Shown: piece by piece, positions 1 to 11,949 of the stretch
Numbering within the stretch: the stretch's first letter is position 1
Layout: each line of letters begins with the position of its first letter
Assembly: GCA_009602725.1 (NCBI GenBank)
Contig: WELB01000010.1
Coordinates: forward strand, 690,852-754,851
DNA from: Spirogloea muscicola
Lineage: Eukaryota > Streptophyta > Zygnematophyceae > Spirogloeales > Spirogloeaceae
Length of the DNA stretch: 64,000 nt
Direction of reading: 5' to 3'
Position numbers and translations under genes: made by a program
The notes under the pieces: model-generated
The model's input: the letters and a program-made list of their open reading frames with translations, nothing else
The model's database searches: none
What the model was told of the DNA's origin: nothing

Positions 1-325
1 AAGGGGCCTGCTTGAACAAGCCCATCTGTTCTGAAGGGAGTCCGGTCTCACTTGTCTGCCATTCTGTAAGTCAATTGACATTTTGACTTTGCAATCCGTC
101 GTATTAGATCAGCCAAGCAAACGCAATGTCCTCACAGTCATGCTTATTGGCAATGAGCTGCCGCCAAGAAGCGACATTGATCAAGCTAAGATGCTAATGC
201 ATTGGCAAAGCGATAGGACTGGTAGAGATCACCACAACACATGCATCGCAATTGGAGGGATGGTGAAGCTTGCAGTGTGCACTTGATCACTGGTCCTTTA
301 AGCTGTAAAGCCCATGATCCATGTG

Positions 326-3300
326 CTAGAGGTCGAACTTTTTAAGTGAGTATAGGTGCTCATTAGCTACTTGCTTCTTACAATCTGAAGCAGCGAGCAC
401 CTCTGCAATCTTGTGCTCCTCTGCAGCAGGAAAGGTACTTGAGGGGTTCGCATGCATGCGCCCAGTACTAGTCTGGAAAGGAGAGGCTTCTTGCAGGCGC
501 AAGATGTCCTGACGTGGCTCAGCCTCCACCACTATCAAGTCTACGCTGTCACCCAACCTAGGCTTGCTGCTAGTCAGCCGCACAACTGTCTCATACCCAA
601 CCTGCTCCAAACACCACACATGAGAGGCTATTTAGATGGTCGCATGCAAAGGGGCGCGACCACAATTGCAACATATCAACTGCTGATTGAGAGGTCGATG
701 CAACTTCTCCTGTTTCCTCAGCGGGTCTGTCATTGCTCCACTTATTACTGGTTGTCACAAGCAATTCAGCTTCAACATGCATACCTCTTCCAGTAGGACC
801 CCTGCAAGTGTATCCTCGTTACGCAGCCAGCGGAGGACGGTGGCACGGTACACCCGCTCTCTGGGCTGCCTCTTCAGGTGCTCAATCAACCAGTAGCGGA
901 AGCATGCCTGCTCCTGCCGGCGGGCCTCCTTGCCACGAATAGCAACTGAGGCCATCATGGAGTCCAGCTCCTCAGCTCCAAATGGCGGCTCCTCGCCCCG
1001 CAGCACTGCCTTGAGCTGACAATGTGACGTGATGGCCATAAGATTGCGGCACTTTGCAGCATGATAACCCTCCATGCATGGAAGTACATCAGATATTGCA
1101 AAGAGCTGGCCGGACAAAGGTGGCACGTGAAGAGAACCTGGTAGTGCGCAAGCAGGTCGCCGTATCGCCGTATTGGAGAACTAAACTGTACATAGCCAGG
1201 TAGACCCAAAGAAGAGTGTACAATGGGTCCTTTGGCGGTGACCTCACTTTTTGTCATGCAACTCCGCAGCAGGACACTTTTGCAGGGGCCATCTGGAACT
1301 CCTTCTAAATCAATGTCATCTGGGAGCTTTGGCTGCTGCTGGCCCCTGTCTCGAGGGCAGAGGGCTTCAGCTCCTTGACTCAAAACACCAGCAACAGTAA
1401 TCATAGCAATGTTGTAAGCATACTATTGTGTCTGATCCAGGTTTGAGCCTGCATGCAATTGAGCACGCACAGCACACATAGGGCACATTGCTACTGACCT
1501 GTAAGGCAATGGGAGCCCTCTTTGACGTCCATATTCAGCTATGGCACTTCCGCAAAGGATCATCAACTCTGATACGAGCATCCTTGCCATTGAGACATTG
1601 TCATTCAAGACAATCTTGACGGGTGGATGGTCCTCGTCTGCATTCTCCACCTTGATCTCCACTTCTGGCATGTGTAGCTCTATTGCACCCTATTGCACAC
1701 ACTACAAGCAGATGTCATTATGAAATTCAGCCATGAACACCTTTACACATCTCTTTTGTGCCTGAAGAGGACTATCTGAATAGCACCATCCATGCAATAC
1801 AAGTGCATACCTGTGATAATCGCCAACTACGTCGGATCCTTGCAGCTTCGGCAAGCAATGATAGCTCAGGTTCCTCCTCCACATCTAAAGCCAGTATCTC
1901 TTCGACATCCTCATACGACAGCCTGTACGTCGGCTTCACTTTGGAATTCAAAACCTCCCATTGTATCAAACTGCCACACGTACATGAAGAATACGTGCTG
2001 CTGAGGCAACCACATTACGTGGGTAGCAAGCTTCCAGCTCCCGTTCTCAACCAGCCTAAGCAAGCCTGAGCCTCTACACCTCTTGAATCCATTGGCACAG
2101 CTTGATCTCAACGTGTTCATTTGCACTGGAGCACTGCAACATGACAATGCCTGTGCACACGGATGCTTTACATTTGTACTAGACCTGCCATCATGGTCGA
2201 GGGTGGCGCTGACACTCATGGCACAGCATGAGCTGCCTTGTCTCAAGCTCATAGGACCTGATGCCAGGTGCATTGGAAACATCGGTAGAACTCCTGTGGC
2301 CAGGTAGACTGAAGTTGACCTATGCCGAGCTTCCCTGTCACAACACAGGACGCTGTCATAGCTGAGCCGATGTTACTCCTCCACCAATTTAAAGTGAGAT
2401 CTTCTTGAATATTAGTGTGCCACCTGTACTCTCAATCTCAAGGGTTGGACAGTGACATTTATCACCTATTACTGAAATGGGACCTGTACCTGATGGCTGA
2501 GCAGTCTGATTGTGGAAGTTGTGCATGCAAAACACTCACAGGTCAAGCATGTCATTGGGCACCACAAAACGAGCAGGATCCGCAACATGGATCCACACCC
2601 GCAAGCGACCATCTTCTAGCCTCTGTATACTGAGGCCGTCATCAATCTGCACATGCAAACAGCACAACTGACTAAGTAGCTCCAAGATAACGTGGTTCAT
2701 GCAGATCCAAGCCGTCAACTTTGTCATCATACCTCCTCAGTATCTTCGGAGTCAATGGTGTAGATTTTGAAATCTGAAAGGTCTACACGCAAACCCTGCA
2801 CAATTGCAATGAGAGAAAAGGACAATCAAAGTATGCCCTAGTGACACAAAGTATGTTGACCACTGTGTATAGGATGTCCATTTGTCCCCTATACATGCTG
2901 ACAATATGAACAGTATGGCAATGCTTAGCATGCCGTCCACAACTAAGGTGGGGCTAACCTCATCAGGGTCCAACTTGTGCAAGCAGCCTGCTGTGGCAGT
3001 TTCAACAGCTGGAGCAAACGTTTGAGGAAGTGAAGATCTGAGGAGAGAGCTATTGATGTGATAAGGGACAAGCCCCATCCTTATCTGTAGCTCAAGAGCT
3101 GCAGACTGCTGTCTAGCCACTCCCAAGGCTTCTAGAGACTGTCAAGCCAGGTCCCAAAGAAGCCAGATGTCAGGGGATTGTGCACAGCAGTTCTTTCTCT
3201 TCGAGCTTTAATAAGCAATGAATGTGTAATCTCTTTTCAAAGATGTGTAGTCTTTCTGACGATGTGTAGCTCCTCCTTCTAAAGGCGTTGTGTCAGATAC

Positions 3301-5384
3301 ACTCCACAGCAAGCCCAGCAGTCAAGCAACCATCTGAGAGCCCTCATGCTTACAGCTTCAGCGAGCTTCTTCTGACCATCAGAAGACAGTAGATCCAGAG
3401 AGTAGGCCTTGATGGCTTCAAGCCTCTGCCAATGAGCCTCATTCTCTCTCCAGCTGCTGGCAGGAGGCTTCTGAGCTCCTCTAAGATGGATGGCAGTCCG
3501 AGCAGCCGTGACAAATGCCTCCAAATCTTTCTCCTGTGCCTCCTTGGCTTTGACTTCCAATCTCAATTCTTCTACCTGCTCAGAGTGTACGTGAGGAACT
3601 ATGGAAGGTGAGGAGCAAGCATGACTTCCCTGGACAGCTTCCATCCCATGATAGATAAAAGGACAAAGAATCACGGTCAAATATAATTATAGGCAGTCAT
3701 CTTGGATTCTTCCCAAAAAATCATAGATGATGGTCTGCACACTTGCCTGTACAGGAGGTCGAGGCTCAAAAGACACAATTCCTTCCTTGTCCATCCTCTT
3801 TTTCCGAAAATAGATGCGATCAGTTGCAAGCAGCCTGTGGGCAGAGTAGCACTCCACTGGGCCGTTCCCCATGAATAACAGCTGCAAGAGCAACAATGAA
3901 CTAAACAACAACAACCTCACAGCTGTCTAAGTGATCCTACAAGCATGTATATACACCAATGTCAGATACAGCTCAGTGTGCAAACCGTTCCATATCATTG
4001 CAACTTGCCTTCCCTTACTGCCTGCTTAAGAGGAGCAGCTACATTGTGTTGCAATGTTCACCTCTGCAAGTTCCTCGGCCTGGACAACCGGCTTCTTGTT
4101 CACCAACTCCTCCCAGGCCAGCTCCAGCAAAGTGGGGTCCTGACCAGCAAGAAAAATAGGAATTACTTTCGAGAGAAACTTACATCACCTACAGGTTGTG
4201 AGAATCTTAGAGACCAAGAAAGTGAGAAACCCAGAGCCTTCAACTTTCATGCATACAACTGACCTACTTAAGTATCGTTCCGAGTGAGATTCCAACTGCT
4301 TCACGTACATAAATTGCAGAATGACACAATCATTGACACAACATTCTGCGTGTGCTCTCTGATACTCACCAGCAATGCCTGGACCTGGTCATTAAAGTGT
4401 GCTATATCCTTCTCTGTGTACTCTAGCGTGCCAGGGATGACAAAAGTCATCTGAGAAGGCTTCACAGAGAAGCTGTTTCCAAACTGCAGTTGGACATATG
4501 ACAGATCATCAATAGCTGGCAGAGGAAATGCACACTGTAAGGACCATAAGTCTAGAGGTCCTAGGGAGCACAGACGCAACTGTGGTGTGCATTTATCTGG
4601 ATAATCAGCCTTTTGCTTCTCATAAAGTCAAGGAAATGGGTGGTACAAGCATGATACAAGGACCACCTATGCAAATGACAATCCCCCATATTGCTCCAAT
4701 CGATTCAGATCTGAACACCTAAGATTCTTTTGTGCAACCTATGCCTGCGAATTGGTACCAACCCAAGCCTGCAAGCAGATGCAACACCAGGTGCCAGTGC
4801 TTCGAAATGCCAGCTGAGTGACCGACCTGATCTGCCGTGATCCAGTTCCTCCTCCCGTCAGGCTTCTGAAGGACGCCCAGGCTCACACGGGTACTGTCCC
4901 GCTCGAACTCCACAAGCTGGCCCTTTCGTAGCTTTGACTGACTGTCGTCGCTGCTCTGGCTACCAGCAACATTGCTTCTTGAAGCACTGCAAAGGGGATG
5001 ATAAACACCAACTGTCAGCACGATGGCAATTGCAGAACTTCCTGCTGTTGCAGCCGACTGACCAACTCGCAGTGCTTAGCGCAGCAAAGTGCATGACATA
5101 GCATATTTGGAAGGGGCTTTGATGTTCTGAGGATGTTTGGGTCTTACTTTGAAGCCAAAGCCGACGGCTTTGCCCTTCCCCTGCCGCCAGCTTGGCCGCT
5201 TGCAATCAACGCAGGGAAGGCCAAGGTGTCGCCGAGGAAGGGGATGGCCTCCGGGGTGCTGCCAGCAGTTGCGGCTTTGCTGCCGGTTGCAGCAACCGAC
5301 GAGGCGAGCCCCCTGGCGGGTGCAGGCAGAAGCGGCGAGGCCGGGGTTGGCAGCCGCCGCCCGGCAGCTCGCCTGGATCGCCAT
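326..5384 (-). CDS. RNB-domain 3'-5' exoribonuclease (RNase II/R family), probably organellar
   Basis: This intron-rich gene has about 15 exons. RNB hallmarks are the DDGLS and VWIHVADP motifs (exon about 2647-2541) and, near the C-terminus, GYVQFSSPIRRYGDLLAHYQ (about 1242-1183), the conserved region that closes the catalytic core. Upstream exons carry the N-terminal block RKGQLVEFERDS with LGVLQKPDGRRNWITADQ (about 4988-4829), seen in plastid and mitochondrial RNR1 proteins. Other exons lie near 4536-4371, 4155-4047, 3884-3748, 3602-3344, 3122-2961, 2798-2735, 2341-2191, 1958-1812, 1675-1501, 1400-1142, 1019-790 and 603-326. The family degrades RNA processively 3' to 5' and matures rRNA in organelles. 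The proposed start at 5384 gives an Ala/Arg/Ser-rich, acid-poor leader, which suggests organelle import; start and first intron are the least certain parts. An RNase II rather than R assignment cannot be excluded. Confidence 0.85.
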
Positions 5385-5639
5385 GGGGGGGTCAAGTACG
5401 CCAGGACCTGCGAACTTGGGCGAGCGACGCTGTCCGGTGCCACCGGCTGGGCGACGCTGTCGGCGACGGCGCCGCAGCGGAGGAGGAGCAGGCTGCGACG
5501 GCCGGACCAGGCGCCCTGAGCTGCCGCCAAAGCTCCCGGGTCGGTTCCGCCGCCGAGCGGCAGCGCCTGCTGCGTCGCCAGGGCGGGCTGGCCAGCCATC
5601 GCCGCAGCCTGCGGCGACTGCGGCGGTGCTACGCCGCGT

Positions 5640-5705
5640 CGNGGGCAGCGCCACGGCCGCCGCTCCTCCGCAGGCAGCGGCGGCGGCGGCGGCGGCGGCG
5701 GCGGG
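5640..5705. repeat. GGC/GCC trinucleotide run upstream of the exoribonuclease gene
   Basis: A run of GGC units occurs at about 5677-5703, after one undetermined base at 5641. It makes long Ala/Arg/Gly reading frames on both strands (roughly 5080-5900). I treat those frames as composition artefacts rather than genes. Confidence 0.6.
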
Positions 5706-5890
5706 CTGGCTTAGGTGAGCCCTGCCGGCGGAGGGTTAAGACGGCCACGAGGCAGGCCACGGCGCGCACTTCCCCTACTGCCAGTGATGGAAGCCCTCTC
5801 CAAGAGTGGACGATGGCAGTGGAATGCCAGCCCAAAGTGAGCTCTTCCAGAAGAAAGTGGCTCCCCGAAACGCGAGCTGCGAGCTCGAGT

Positions 5891-6075
5891 TGCGAGCTCT
5901 AGTTGGTGGCAGAAGGGCTCCGTATCTGCCATCTAGTATTCAGGCATCGGTTAGCGACCTTTATGTTTTGACCCGTGGTTACTGAGCGGTCCAATCTACT
6001 GTAGGTTATGTAGGTCTTAAGACGTGCTTGCCTTTGTACTTGCCCATTCGGCCTTCGTTTGTTTCAAATACACAA
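5891..6075 (+). mobile_element. Non-LTR retrotransposon 3' fragment, 3' end type A
   Basis: This is the plus-strand 3' tip of the retrotransposon family also seen at 24768, 43480 and 62680. It holds the last codons of the ORF, the stop after the conserved LTRGY-like end, and the shared tail with CTTGCCTTTGTACTTG and TTTCAAATACAC. It is truncated at its 5' side, so it encodes no enzyme. It lies upstream of the exoribonuclease start. Confidence 0.75.
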
Positions 6076-6089
6076 TATTTCCTGAAAGG

Positions 6090-6776
6090 GGTGAGGGCTG
6101 TGATCAGCCAGCCCCCATTCCCCAATTGTGTGTCAAGATCATGCACAACAAATTACTATGTTCGAATGTCGTTATAGTCCAGGTTTGTCTCATCTGAATG
6201 ACGTAGTCCAAATTACTTTTTGATTAATCTTCATCCCACATCTCAGTTGCACCTCAGGATTCAGAGACACGGGAAGGGGCAGGAACTCTTCTTCTCTTTT
6301 GTGTAAGGGTGGACATTAATCATGTACTTGACATGATAATGACCGGGCACTTCTGAGAAGCTGCATTCATGCAGAGGTTCAAGTTGCGAGCAGATACTAG
6401 TAGAAGATTGTGGTTCATACTACTTCGCATGGATCACAATGATATATATTGGATTGGGACGAGCAACGAACAAAATCTTGTGCACTCAACGCATGGTCCA
6501 CAATGCCATATATTAAATTGGGATTAGCGACAGACCTTGTGCATTCAAAAGATCTCAAGTAATATTAAAATAATCAATCAGCAAAATTGAAATGCACAAG
6601 TGGGCATGGCACTTTCAAAAATTGCGGCTCTGTATTGCTTGCCTCTATCACACGTGACTGCAGACTCAGGTTGTCCACGTGGGGAAGAATGGACTTTTGA
6701 GTACTCCCCACTTTGAGGTACATTCTGCATCTCTCAGAAATTCCCTTCAGATCCTGGGCACGTTGATGAGATCTGA
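6090..6776. other. Intergenic, no gene seen
   Basis: This AT-richer stretch lies downstream of the sugar transporter stop. A duplicated phrase of about 60 bases occurs near 6420-6480 and 6483-6545, sharing GGATCACAATG/GGTCCACAATG then ATATA. It probably contains the transporter 3' UTR. No coding exon was recognised. Confidence 0.5.
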
Positions 6777-9445
6777 TTACCTCCGATATGGGCTGTTCTG
6801 TGGACTGGTCTGAGGCTCGACTGCTGGTAGCGTGGGCTGACTATAAGCCCTCTTTGCGTCCATCTCAAGATCAGGTTTCTCCAACGCGTTCAACGGTGTG
6901 GCGGGTACGACTCGCCTCCAGAACCAATGAGCACGCCAGACGTCAGCCATATCCTCAATAGGAACACCCTTGGTCTCAGGTAGGAAAAAGTAGACAATGA
7001 TAGTCATGATGACCACCCAGCCAGCGAAGAAGAGGAATATTCCAAATCTGTTTTACAGGAAAATATGGTGGTCAACTTGGAAACTGGAGTAAGCATCTCA
7101 CCTGGCACTCATCTAAGCATCTAAGTGGCAGCTAGAGGAAGACTCAAAAATTGCATAGGGTTGCAATATTATGTAGCAAAACTTCACTGCAATTGAGGAG
7201 CAGCGCAGGGTGCTTACTGGAAGTTGCAGAGCATGGAGAGGAAGGCCTGTCCAATGGCGAAAGTGAAGAGGAAGTTCACAGAAACTGTGATAGCCTGACC
7301 AGCCGACCTGGTCTCCAAAGGCTGGATCTCCGAAGGTACCAACCAACCAAGTGGACCCCAAGACCAGGCAAAGCCAGCAACATATATGCAGATGAGAGCT
7401 ACCACAATCCAAGCCCATGCCTTAGAAAGCGTCTTGTCCCCGTTGCCAAATTTGATAGCAAGTACCACTGCAATCACAACCTGCGAGAAGATAGACAAGA
7501 GGAGTGAGTCTGACAGGACCATTACATAGACAATCTGCCAGGAAAGACGAGAATGATTTACATGGAGGCTACTATAAGAGGATATTCAGGACAGGACTTG
7601 ACCACAACATGCCAACAAATCAGACACTCACTGTGCACAAGTTAAGCAATCATACCTGCATGATCGTCATCTGAATGCCTCCTTCCAGGAAGAGCACCTT
7701 TCTCCCCCTCCGGTCGACAACATAAATGCCAACAAGCGTTGAGACCACATTAACTCCTCCAATGATGACCGCTGTATAAAGTGCTGCACTGGCACCAAAT
7801 CCAATGGTCTTGAATAGAGGTGCAGCATAGAACATGATTGCGTTGATGCCCGTAAGTTGCTGGAAGGCTGGGATGAGGATAGCCCATGTGAGCTCTGGCC
7901 GATAGGCACGCTTGAGAATATTAGAGAATGGATTCCTGACTTCAGCAGCTCTGTTAGAGGCAAAGACTATGTTGTCATACTCCGCCTATACAAAGCACAA
8001 TTATGAGTCAGCCATAGTTGCAGTTAGGCCTCGTCAAAGAGCAATTTCCTTACCCTAGAGTCACAGGGAGGATCAATTAGCCAGGAGGATCAATTAGACA
8101 AGCCAAACGGTGCTCATGAATGGTGCCAGTCAATAAAACAAAGAATATACCTGTACGTTGTCTGTGCCCCGAATCTTCACCAACATTGCTCTGCCCTTCT
8201 CAAGCAGACCACGTTCAATCAAACTGCACGCAACAATGACATGCACGCATCGATGACACGGTCAGCTCCGATGACAGCTGACATAGTGCTGCTGGCTACC
8301 TCTCTGTTAGGGCTTCACCCCCTGGGAGTTGTTCAATGTAATGTGAAATTTCAGTACCTGTTAGGCGTTTCTGGCAGGACAAGTCCGCCAAAGGTGAGGA
8401 TAGCTGCAGGAACACCAGCCAAAGCGAGCGAGAGACGCCAGCCCCATGGGGTGATGCGCTCTGTCCCATAGTTAATGAGCTGTGCACACAGAATGCCAAT
8501 AGTGGTGGCCATCTGGAACATCATGTTAAGCCCTCCTCGGAGCTGCGCTGGCGCCATCTCAGAAAGGTAAAGTGGCACAGTCTGCAGATGGTCAACGAGC
8601 AGACTTTTTCAGATGATTTGCTTCGCGAGTGCCAACCATAGTGCAGTCGGTCTTCTCTAAACAAGGTAGCAGTAGCTACTGAAGGAACGTATCAACCTCC
8701 TCTATAGCAGATATGTTGAAACCTAGTCGGGAACTCAGTCGACCTTGCTATTTCACTGACATTGCATTGACGTCAACGTGCAAAGTTATACGGCTCACGA
8801 TTGACAGCTGAAGTAGCTGACCTGATTGGCGAATCCAACACCAAAGCCGAGCATAACTCTTCCAATGACCAGCATCGGCAGGTCAGCGGCACCTCCAGTC
8901 AGACCAGCTCCAAGTAGGAAGAACAAGCCTCCAATCAGCATACTCTTCACCCGTCCGAATCTGCTGGTAATAATGGATGCTCCGTACGTGCCAATCATAC
9001 CAGCGATGAACAATGAGCTGGTAAATAGCTGGAGGAGCTGGTCATCAAATTTGCACCAAGCATTCTGGTGTGCTCTCTGCATCTTTCTGAGGACGTTCGG
9101 GAAAAACTTAGCCAAAAAGTCATCCATGGATGTCACTCCACCTTGCAACAACCAGGCAGCGATTGACTGTCAGGTACATACGCATGCAAGGCCGTGCAGC
9201 CACGACCAAGACATGGCACCCGACACTACTGTACTCAAAGAGCAGATGTGTATGCATCATACTCCCCAGGGAAACACTTCACGCCAGGCTCCCCCAACGA
9301 GTTTACCTGTGATTCCAATATCGTAACCAAAAAGCAGTCCTCCGCTGGCGGCCACAAAACATGCGAGCATGACGTAGCCCGTGAGCCGGCCATCGAACTG
9401 TCTGACTGGTGCGCCTGCAGCTGGGACAAAGGCACCGCCCGCCAT
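6777..9445 (-). CDS. Hexose-proton symporter, MFS sugar transporter (HUP/STP-like)
   Basis: This is a twelve-helix sugar porter of the major facilitator superfamily, expected in the plasma membrane and importing hexose with protons. Seven exons are visible: 9445-9307, about 9156-8822, 8580-8355, 8225-8150, 7985-7665, 7480-7215 and 7050-6777. Family signatures in order are [20 protein letters not shown] (helix 1), [14 protein letters not shown] then [38 protein letters not shown] (helix 7), [29 protein letters not shown] and [12 protein letters not shown], followed by HWFWRRV as in Chlorella HUP proteins. The start MAGGAFVP resembles HUP1 starts. The hydrophilic Ser/Pro-rich tail is cytosolic by family topology. 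The exact sugar cannot be read from sequence. Confidence 0.92.
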
Positions 9446-10791
9446 GGCTGACGTCGAGCTTCGTGCAGCTGCCGAGAGGCGACTGCCGAGCGCTAGTATC
9501 CAGCTGCGAGAGCGCGGGCCAGCGCTTGTGGAGGTGCGCTGGAGACAGGGCGCCGGGGGGCTTGCAGCAGGGGGCAAGGAGGTAGCTGCAGGCGGCCGGG
9601 TGGCTGCACTGGTCCGGTCGAGCGGGGGGAAAGTGAGGCCAGGGGAGTACGCCGCGTGTATGTATGCAGAGACCGGTAGAGGGTGAGGGTGCGGGAAGTG
9701 GCAGGACAAGCGGGCGGCGGCGGCGGGCCGTGGCAGCTGGGCCGCGGCGGTTGGCTTGCGGCGGCAGCGGCAGAAGGGTGGGATTGTGACGTGCCCCCCC
9801 CCCCCTTCCGGGCGGCGCGGCTGACTAGGCTTGGGCGCCGCGGCCCATGTGTCACTTGCGGTTAGCTTTGACCTGAACGGAATGAATGCTGGGAATGGCC
9901 ACCCTTTTCAGTTCCATGGGACTCATGCGCACTGCGCGCCTGATCTCCGTACGAGCCGATCCCAGCCGCGGCCGCTCGAGCTTGGGAGCCCGGGGGGTCG
10001 GCACCTTTACACTGCCCGTGAGGCCCGCCCAGCGCGTCGCCCTTGACGGGCGCGTGGCAGTCAAAGAAACAATCACGAGGCTACAAGTGACATCTATCAC
10101 GTGCGGACCTGGATCACTGGCGGCGGCCGCTTCCGGACGTGACGGCAGCGCCACCCACCGGGCCAGGCCATGTGGAGGCGGCGCCGGGGTGCCTTGGCAG
10201 TGGCCGCCTAATCGCCGGCCTGGGTGGGGGGTTTGAGGGTTGGAGAGTGCCGCTGTGGTGAACGCCGTGATGAACAGGCTACCCCCATCACAACACCAAA
10301 GGTGGGGACGTCCTGGCCATCTGGAACCCGGGCTTCCCTCGCCAGCAACACGCGTCGACTGCCGAACCTCGGGGCGAGGCCGGCTACGGTGGAGGCGTTT
10401 CGGTGTTGAAGCCAATCAGTGTGTACCACGCTAGGCCGCCCGCCCGCCCGGTCTCGTGGGCCCCGACGTCGCGGCACGCTGACGCCCTCGAGCAAGGACC
10501 TCGGCGATCTGCCCCGCCGCCGCCCCTACTCCACAGCGCGGCCGCTACCCGTGCGAGTCAAGGCCCGCCTATCCTTTCCAGAGTACGGACTCCATCCATA
10601 TCTCGCTCACTAGAAGCCTTCCCCACGTCCAGCTTACCGCCGCCGCCACTGCCCAGCTGCCTTCGCCCCGCGAAGTAACAGAGAAGGCGCGCGTGGTGCG
10701 CGTCATCTGGGAGGGAGGCCAGATTACGGCAATACTCTATTCAGGCAAACTACTAGTGCAGAGTTGGGTCTACACAGAATAGCTCAAGGAT

Positions 10792-10809
10792 GGGGGGGGG
10801 GGGGGGGGG
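10792..10809 (+). repeat. Uninterrupted run of 18 G
   Basis: Eighteen consecutive G residues are followed by AAAAATAAGGGG. Such a run could form a quadruplex, or its length may be a sequencing artefact. Confidence 0.8.
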
Positions 10810-10849
10810 AAAAATAAGGGGTAAAAGTAAGCAAACAGCTTCACTTACG

Positions 10850-11010
10850 ACGATTGGCTGAAAGAGGCCAGCCCAAAAAGAATGAATGAGGTCCGGAGAG
10901 TCCAAAGGCACGGTACGTGTGCAAAAGCACAGTTGACGCGGGGCGGAGGACGAGAAAAAGAAGCAGATCCTACTCCAAGGGGTGGCTGTGGATAACCAGC
11001 CCCAGTAAAG
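10850..11010 (+). repeat. Hairpin-box repeat, two diverged copies
   Basis: The copies contain GGCTGAAAGAGGCCAGCCC with the trailing AAAAAGAATGAATGAGGTCC, and GGTGGCTGTGGATAACCAGC. They belong to the dispersed hairpin-box family. A retrotransposon 3' tip begins right after the second copy. Confidence 0.6.
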
Positions 11011-11036
11011 AGCGACTGGCGCACAGGCTTGAAGAA

Positions 11037-11105
11037 AGCGTGTGTATTAAGAGATGAAGGGCCTGTGTCGCCAAGTACAAAGGCAAGCACATTGACAAAC
11101 ACACC
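11037..11105 (-). mobile_element. Non-LTR retrotransposon 3' tip, 3' end type B
   Basis: About 70 bases match the type B end seen at 30290 and 60085: GTGTGTATTAAGAGATG followed by GCCAAGTACAAAGGCAAGCA. Only the extreme 3' end survives. It is followed by a CACA-rich microsatellite. Confidence 0.7.
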
Positions 11106-11616
11106 ACACACACGCACACGCACTCGCACACACGCACAGGCGGAAGGAGAGGCCCCGGCCGCTCAAGGCGGCGCGGCGCCGCGCCGCCCCATCCGTTGTT
11201 GACCGGCTCGCCCGACGGCCCCCACTCCTCACGTGCTCGAGCCGCGGGGCCCGGCGAGCCCGCCCAGCCTTCCCACCGCCCGCCGCCGCTTCTGGCACCC
11301 TCTGTACGCACATGGCTGTCCTTCAGAGCCGCTCTTCTAACGTCAGCAGCCGCATCCTTTCTTCTGGCGGCCCTCCGGCACCAAGAGCGCACCTGGCTGG
11401 CCAGTACAGCCGCTAGATTACAGCCGCTAAATATCAGCAGCCGCAATTTTCTCCCTCTTCTAGGCGCCAGCCACGCCGTGCTTAGGCCCTTGTCCCACCC
11501 GGGCCGCCGCCCGTGCCCCGACCCCCTCCCCTTCGCCACAACCCCGCAAATCTACTTGGCGGGCATGTGTTGAGCCGGTGAGCTGGCCCGCTTGGCTGCC
11601 GCCTCCTTGCTTGTTG

Positions 11617-11755
11617 CCGTGGGCTACCTTGTCTGCAATTGCTCCTCCTTCACGCGCGCCTTCTTCTCCTCCTTGGAGCCCGTTGTCAGCTCGCCAAACA
11701 AGCTGCCCTGTTCAATAGCCTCAGTTGCCAAAGCCTATACTAGTGTTTAAACTCC
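11617..11755 (-). pseudogene. Exon-like fragment, unidentified
   Basis: The minus strand reads EAIEQGSLFGELTTGSKEEK and then KARVKEEQLQTR before a stop. It looks more like a real C-terminal exon than chance sequence: charged, good codon composition, preceded by a possible splice acceptor. No partner exon was found upstream. It may be the last exon of an unrecognised gene or a relict. Confidence 0.25.
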
Positions 11756-11797
11756 AGCAACTAGCAAGCAATTTTTAAATGATCATATGAGATTCAT

Positions 11798-11867
11798 CCT
11801 TAGATGGCTCAGTGAGAGCAAAGTATTAAAAGTCCTTGTGTCAGTGATTCAAATTCACTTCTAGACA
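11798..11867 (+). pseudogene. Mitochondrial tRNA-Phe-like sequence (nuclear copy)
   Basis: A cloverleaf can be drawn: D arm GCTC/GAGC, anticodon stem AAGTA/TCCTT with loop TTAAAAG, T arm AGTGA/TCACT with loop TTCAAAT, and five of seven acceptor pairs. The string AGTCCTTGTGTCAGTG closely resembles plant mitochondrial trnF(GAA), recalled from general knowledge. Here the anticodon position reads AAA instead of GAA, which together with the acceptor mismatches suggests a decayed nuclear copy. Confidence 0.6.
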
Positions 11868-11878
11868 AGCGAGAACTA

Positions 11879-11948
11879 GGCCAATGATGGAATCGAACTG
11901 TCATCTGTAGATTTGCAATCCAATACATTACCTTGGTGTTACTTAGTC
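11879..11948 (-). pseudogene. Mitochondrial tRNA-Cys-like sequence (nuclear copy)
   Basis: The minus strand contains GGTAATGTATTGGATTGCAA, with loop TTGCAAA (anticodon GCA, Cys), and then CAGTTCGATTCC and ATTGGCC at the 3' end. This resembles plant mitochondrial trnC(GCA). The acceptor and T stems have mismatches, so a functional tRNA is unlikely. It lies 11 bases from the tRNA-Phe-like sequence on the other strand, which suggests one transferred segment. Confidence 0.6.
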
Positions 11949-11949
11949 A

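Larger units (their letters stand above)
9446..11790. other. Intergenic GC-rich stretch with repeat pieces, no gene recognised
   Basis: The stretch upstream of the transporter is GC-rich near 9500-10700 and carries long open frames on both strands without family features. At 10681 a piece resembles the GAAGGCGCGC repeat. Hairpin-box copies, an 18-base G run and a retrotransposon tip follow at 10792-11105. A short coding-like frame lies at 11617-11755. Confidence 0.45.

Noticed and set aside
5076-5902. Long Ala/Arg/Gly frames on both strands near 5.1-5.9 kb
   Set aside because: They arise from GGC-rich sequence around the exoribonuclease leader. Only the minus-strand leader from 5384 fits a gene model.
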